This document shows positions 60,496 to 64,000 of a stretch of 64,000 nt of DNA, piece after piece. A program made the position numbers and the translations under genes. Numbering within the stretch: position 1 is the stretch's first letter; each line of letters begins with the position of its first letter. Source of the DNA: Chitinophaga sp. LS1 (GTDB lineage Bacteria > Bacteroidota > Bacteroidia > Chitinophagales > Chitinophagaceae); the NCBI RefSeq assembly GCF_034274695.1, contig NZ_CP128362.1, forward strand, positions 4,590,501 through 4,654,500. Direction: 5' to 3'. Under the pieces are notes generated by a model that was not told where the DNA came from, ran no database searches, and saw only the letters and a program-made list of their open reading frames with translations.

Positions 60496-61533
60496 ATGGT
60501 TAAGATCGATCAAATAGTGCTGCCCGATTTCCCTTTGCTCCTTGCGCCTATGGAAGACGTGAGCGACCCGCCATTTCGCGTGGTGTGTAAAGAGAATGGT
60601 GCCGACCTGATGTACACGGAATTCATTTCCAGCGAAGGACTGGTGAAGGATACCGAGAAATGCCGTCGTCGGCTGGCCATATTTGGAGAGGAAAGACCGG
60701 TTGGCGTACAGATCTTTGGGGGCGATGAGGACAAGCTCGCTATGGCGGCTAAAATCGTCGATATGACCCAGCCAGACCTGCTGGATATCAACTTTGGCTG
60801 TCCGATCAAGGGGATTGTGAACAGGGGAGCAGGATCAGGAGTATTAAAAAATATCGATCTTATGGTGCGCCTCACAGAAGCCTGCGTAAAAGCCACCCAC
60901 CTGCCGGTAACGGTAAAGACACGCCTTGGATGGGATGAAGATTCAAAAAATATTGAGGAAGTGGCGGAACGCCTGCAGGATGTAGGGGTGAAAGCCCTCG
61001 CCATTCATGGCAGGACCCGGTGTCAGTTGTATAAAGGGGAGGCCAACTGGGAACTGATTGGCAAGGTGAAAAATAACCCACGGATCAGGATCCCAATCTT
61101 TGGAAACGGGGATATTGATAGTCCGCAGAAAGCATTGGAATATAAAAATCGCTATGGAATTGATGGGATAATGATTGGCCGTGCGGCCATCGGGTATCCA
61201 TGGATTTTCAGAGAGGTAAAGCACTATATTCAAACAGGGGAGCTATTACCCGGTCCAAATCTCGCAGAAAGAATCGCCGCCTGCAAGCTTCAGTTAAGTA
61301 AATCTATCGAATGGAGAGGGCCGCAAATGGGGGTATTTGCCATGCGGAAACACATGACTACTTATTTGAAAGGGTTGCCAGCGTTTCAGGAGTTTCGTAA
61401 GCGGTTGGTATCAACTACTATTCACGAAGAAATAGAGCAGGTATTGGATGAAATACAGGCCGCTTACAAAGGATTTGAATTTGAAAACAAACCTATTCAA
61501 CTGGTAAACTATCACGAGAATTGCGCACTTTGA
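60496..61533 (+). CDS. dusB: tRNA-dihydrouridine synthase
   Basis: 345 residues from ATG 60496. An FMN-binding TIM barrel with LLLAPMEDVSDPPFR at the start, INFGCPIKGIVNRGAGSGVL with catalytic Cys in NFGCP, TVKTRLGWDEDSKNIEEVAE, ALAIHGRTRCQLYKGEANWE, IPIFGNGDI and DGIMIGRAAIGYPWIF. It reduces uridines in tRNA D-loops. The C-terminal helical RNA-binding domain is present (MRKHMTTYLKGLPAFQEFRK). It is a housekeeping gene. Confidence 0.95.
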   Translation: MVKIDQIVLPDFPLLLAPMEDVSDPPFRVVCKENGADLMYTEFISSEGLVKDTEKCRRRLAIFGEERPVGVQIFGGDEDKLAMAAKIVDMTQPDLLDINFGCPIKGIVNRGAGSGVLKNIDLMVRLTEACVKATHLPVTVKTRLGWDEDSKNIEEVAERLQDVGVKALAIHGRTRCQLYKGEANWELIGKVKNNPRIRIPIFGNGDIDSPQKALEYKNRYGIDGIMIGRAAIGYPWIFREVKHYIQTGELLPGPNLAERIAACKLQLSKSIEWRGPQMGVFAMRKHMTTYLKGLPAFQEFRKRLVSTTIHEEIEQVLDEIQAAYKGFEFENKPIQLVNYHENCAL

Positions 61534-61582
61534 TAATGGCTAGACCATATTAAGGAGTTAGTCGGATCTGATATTATCCAAA

Positions 61583-64000
61583 CTAATGTAATATCCTGAT
61601 TACATTCACCGAATTCGGCTTTAATACCACTTGCAAAGAATCTCCCACCAACGTCTCCGGTACATATTCCATCGGCGCTTCCATACTATTCTCCGCATTC
61701 GCAGGAGCCGATAAGGAACTAATTACTAAAACATGCTTCCCCGCTGTTTCAAGTTTAATATCCGCCATTACTGATGAACCATACCCATTTACCGCTTTTA
61801 CAATAACATCCCCATTCTTCGCCTTCCCCGCTATACTATAGAATTTCTGCGGCGGGATATATTGCATAATCAATGTATCATTTAAAAAGCACTTCACCGT
61901 ATCCTTGCCCACGTCTAATTTTACATCATACCAACGCCCGGTTTCCAAAGGATTTATTTTCTTTTGATCTGAAATCCCCGCTACGTCATACCCATTCGTA
62001 ACACTTTCAAATACACAATGACTATTCCACCATGAACCAATATGTGCCCGTAAATAAGTATTACTATCCAATACTGCAAACGGGATCATGAACGCATTGA
62101 CCCCACCTGTTTTGCGTGCCTTCAGTGTTAATGTGTAACTATCGAAAGAGTGGTTTTTTAATACTGCCAGTTGCTGTGCGCCTTCCGCAGTTTGCGCAAT
62201 AGAAGAGTCAGTTACTTTCCAGGCACCTCTTGGAAATGACCATTCTGAAAGATCAAATGCCTGACCATTTACTTTGATATCTTTGAATTCAGCTTCTGTA
62301 TCCCATGTGCCTACACCAATACCTCCTGAATAAAGTGGGGCGTCATTATCAGAAGAAACAGTAACTGATGTAGGTAGATTGAAATCCGCTTTATTATCTG
62401 CGAGTAATTTAATGGCATAATAAGAAATACGCGCATAACTATTCGCTGCATCAAAATGAATAAGATTAACCGGCCAGTCTACATCATGTTCATTTACTAA
62501 AAGAGGAGCGTAAGAAGACATCTTTACTAAATCAGCATTCTTCTCCATGCTGAGTACATAAATTGCATCACTTACCGCCGCCTGCATATTACCTGTGCCT
62601 ACGCCGGAATTGGTGGCGTATTCTCCTACATACATATCCCAGTCGCCACGTTTGTATTTATCAAAGTGATCGAAATTCCGCATGCTCCAATAAGCATCTT
62701 TGTAAGCATGTTCATCTACCCGTTGTACATGTTGCATACTGTCTAAGGTATGCCTGTTTACATCACCGATGCCCATGCTGGCCAGGATGGTAATGTTTGG
62801 ATACTTTGCATGTATGGCATCATAAAAGCGATTATATCGCTTTGCATAGACAGGGCCATGCTGTTCATTGCCTACCTCTACATATTTCAATGGAAAAGGT
62901 GTGGGGTGCCCGTTGGAAGTCCTTAGAGCTCCCCATTTGGATGTAACCGGCCCTATGGCATATTCTATTGCATCCAGTGCATCCTGAATGTAGGGTTGTA
63001 ATAATGAATCTGGTACTGATGTGCCGCTACGGTATTCGCAGGATGTACCTGCGTTGAATACAAACAATGCATCTGCATGGATATCTTCACAGAATTGCAA
63101 ATATTCATGGTATCCAAATCCATCGCTGCTCCAATATCCCCACGGACTAAATGTACCTGGGCGATTTTCTAATTTACCAATCGTGTTTTTCCAGTTGGGC
63201 GCGCTTTCAATGGTAATGCCTTCTACGAAGCAGCCACCTGGCCATCTTACAAAGGATGGATGCAGACTGTCGATTAGGGTAGCAATATCATTGCGTAAGC
63301 CGTTAGGTCTGTTGTGAAAAGTTTTGATAGGAAATAGCGAAACGAAGTCTACATTTGCAGTGCCTTTCGAGCCAAAGTCTAAAAAGAATTTTGCTTTGTC
63401 AGCCGTACTATCTGGCACAAGTACACATTCGTATTTTTGCCAGTCATTATTAGTGGCAATATCAAATTGATGTGCAGCTATGATATGATCGTGAGATGTT
63501 AAACCTGCTGTGACAGTACCTTTATACCCTCTTAAATAGAAAGATAGTTGATAGCTTTCACCAGCTTTCACAGCGATACCCCAAAAGCCTTCATTGATTA
63601 AGGTGGCAGGGGCTTGTAGTTTTAATGAGTGTGGTGTAGCAGCCGATAAAGGGTGATCTATAGTCAGAAAAACATTGGGAGAAATTAATTTTGCATTAGT
63701 CCCGGATACAACCTTGTCGTCATTACTATCCCTTTTCACCGACCATGCCGGCCAGTCACTCTTATAAGGCCATTCCATTTTCCATTCTGTTGGCGGCGCC
63801 TCCAGCATACCATTTACCAGTTTAGTCCCCGCTGGTATCCGACTCTCTTCAAATCCCCTGTTCTGAATCATTTCAGCATATAATCCCCCTTCTCCTGCAT
63901 GACTGATTTCTTCAAAAAAGATGCCATGTAAGGTAGACGGGATTGTATCTTCAGAGCGTAAACTTTTAACCTCAATTGTACTTTGTATAACAGGAAAGGC
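61583..64000 (-). CDS. GH51 alpha-L-arabinofuranosidase (5' end outside window)
   Basis: The frame is open to the window edge; an internal Met at 63871 is not the start, since GIFFEEISHAGEGGLYAEMI precedes it, the conserved GH51 N-terminus. About 805 residues are visible. The catalytic acid/base is Glu in KYVEVGNEQHGP and the nucleophile is Glu in DMYVGEYATNSG. A laminin-G/CBM-like insert and the beta-sandwich end follow. It removes arabinofuranose side chains, which suits the neighbouring galactanase. Confidence 0.9.
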   Translation of the reverse strand, partial: AFPVIQSTIEVKSLRSEDTIPSTLHGIFFEEISHAGEGGLYAEMIQNRGFEESRIPAGTKLVNGMLEAPPTEWKMEWPYKSDWPAWSVKRDSNDDKVVSGTNAKLISPNVFLTIDHPLSAATPHSLKLQAPATLINEGFWGIAVKAGESYQLSFYLRGYKGTVTAGLTSHDHIIAAHQFDIATNNDWQKYECVLVPDSTADKAKFFLDFGSKGTANVDFVSLFPIKTFHNRPNGLRNDIATLIDSLHPSFVRWPGGCFVEGITIESAPNWKNTIGKLENRPGTFSPWGYWSSDGFGYHEYLQFCEDIHADALFVFNAGTSCEYRSGTSVPDSLLQPYIQDALDAIEYAIGPVTSKWGALRTSNGHPTPFPLKYVEVGNEQHGPVYAKRYNRFYDAIHAKYPNITILASMGIGDVNRHTLDSMQHVQRVDEHAYKDAYWSMRNFDHFDKYKRGDWDMYVGEYATNSGVGTGNMQAAVSDAIYVLSMEKNADLVKMSSYAPLLVNEHDVDWPVNLIHFDAANSYARISYYAIKLLADNKADFNLPTSVTVSSDNDAPLYSGGIGVGTWDTEAEFKDIKVNGQAFDLSEWSFPRGAWKVTDSSIAQTAEGAQQLAVLKNHSFDSYTLTLKARKTGGVNAFMIPFAVLDSNTYLRAHIGSWWNSHCVFESVTNGYDVAGISDQKKINPLETGRWYDVKLDVGKDTVKCFLNDTLIMQYIPPQKFYSIAGKAKNGDVIVKAVNGYGSSVMADIKLETAGKHVLVISSLSAPANAENSMEAPMEYVPETLVGDSLQVVLKPNSVNVIRILH

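Overview
The window is AT-rich Bacteroidota DNA, most like a Chitinophaga-type member of the Chitinophagales. The evidence is SusC/SusD pairs, lipoproteins with short lipoboxes, a TAnnTTTG promoter at dusB, and RHS proteins of the 'YRYGFNGKEND / YGMRVYD / FLSVDP' type. It has two very different halves.

Positions 1-42,620 are a degraded RHS polymorphic-toxin locus read almost entirely on the + strand. One long RHS gene (5690-11497) keeps most of its core and a C-terminal toxin, followed by its immunity gene. Around it lies a series of displaced cassettes: the 3' end of an RHS core or only a toxin tail, then a small immunity-type gene, sometimes a terminator, then the next cassette. Toxin tails with recognisable features include a HExxH zincin-like domain (3-998), a type-24-like domain (2905-3828), a C80-like cysteine-protease motif (14664-14996), a frameshifted colicin-E5-like RNase with an ImmE5-like partner (25546-26220), an EndoU-like tail (37532-37729), and a deaminase tail fused in frame to a SUKH immunity domain (38050-38766). 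Most toxins are broken or shortened, while most immunity genes are intact. Between cassettes lie IS5, IS4, IS66 (two types), IS110 and IS3 elements, IS fragments, a MITE-like element and two copies of a terminator plus group II intron 5' fragment.

Positions 42,621-47,226 hold one small gene of unknown function split twice, by a complete IS66 and a complete IS3. Both ISs are near-identical to copies inside the RHS locus. An intact paralogue of the broken gene is at 59760-60299. Upstream of the broken gene is an array of nine TTCGA motifs spaced exactly 11 bp apart.

Positions 47,540-53,160 are ordinary accessory chromosome: a stand-alone LytTR protein, a four-gene operon that looks like a replication module (winged-helix protein plus DnaC-like loader), a DUF5071 protein, pseudogene debris and a YdeI-family protein.

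Positions 53,260-64,000 are a polysaccharide utilisation locus: SusD and SusC on the - strand, a GH43 exo-beta-1,3-galactanase-like enzyme divergent from them, and a GH51 alpha-L-arabinofuranosidase running off the window. The enzyme set points to type II arabinogalactan. dusB lies between them. I saw no tRNA, rRNA or CRISPR array.
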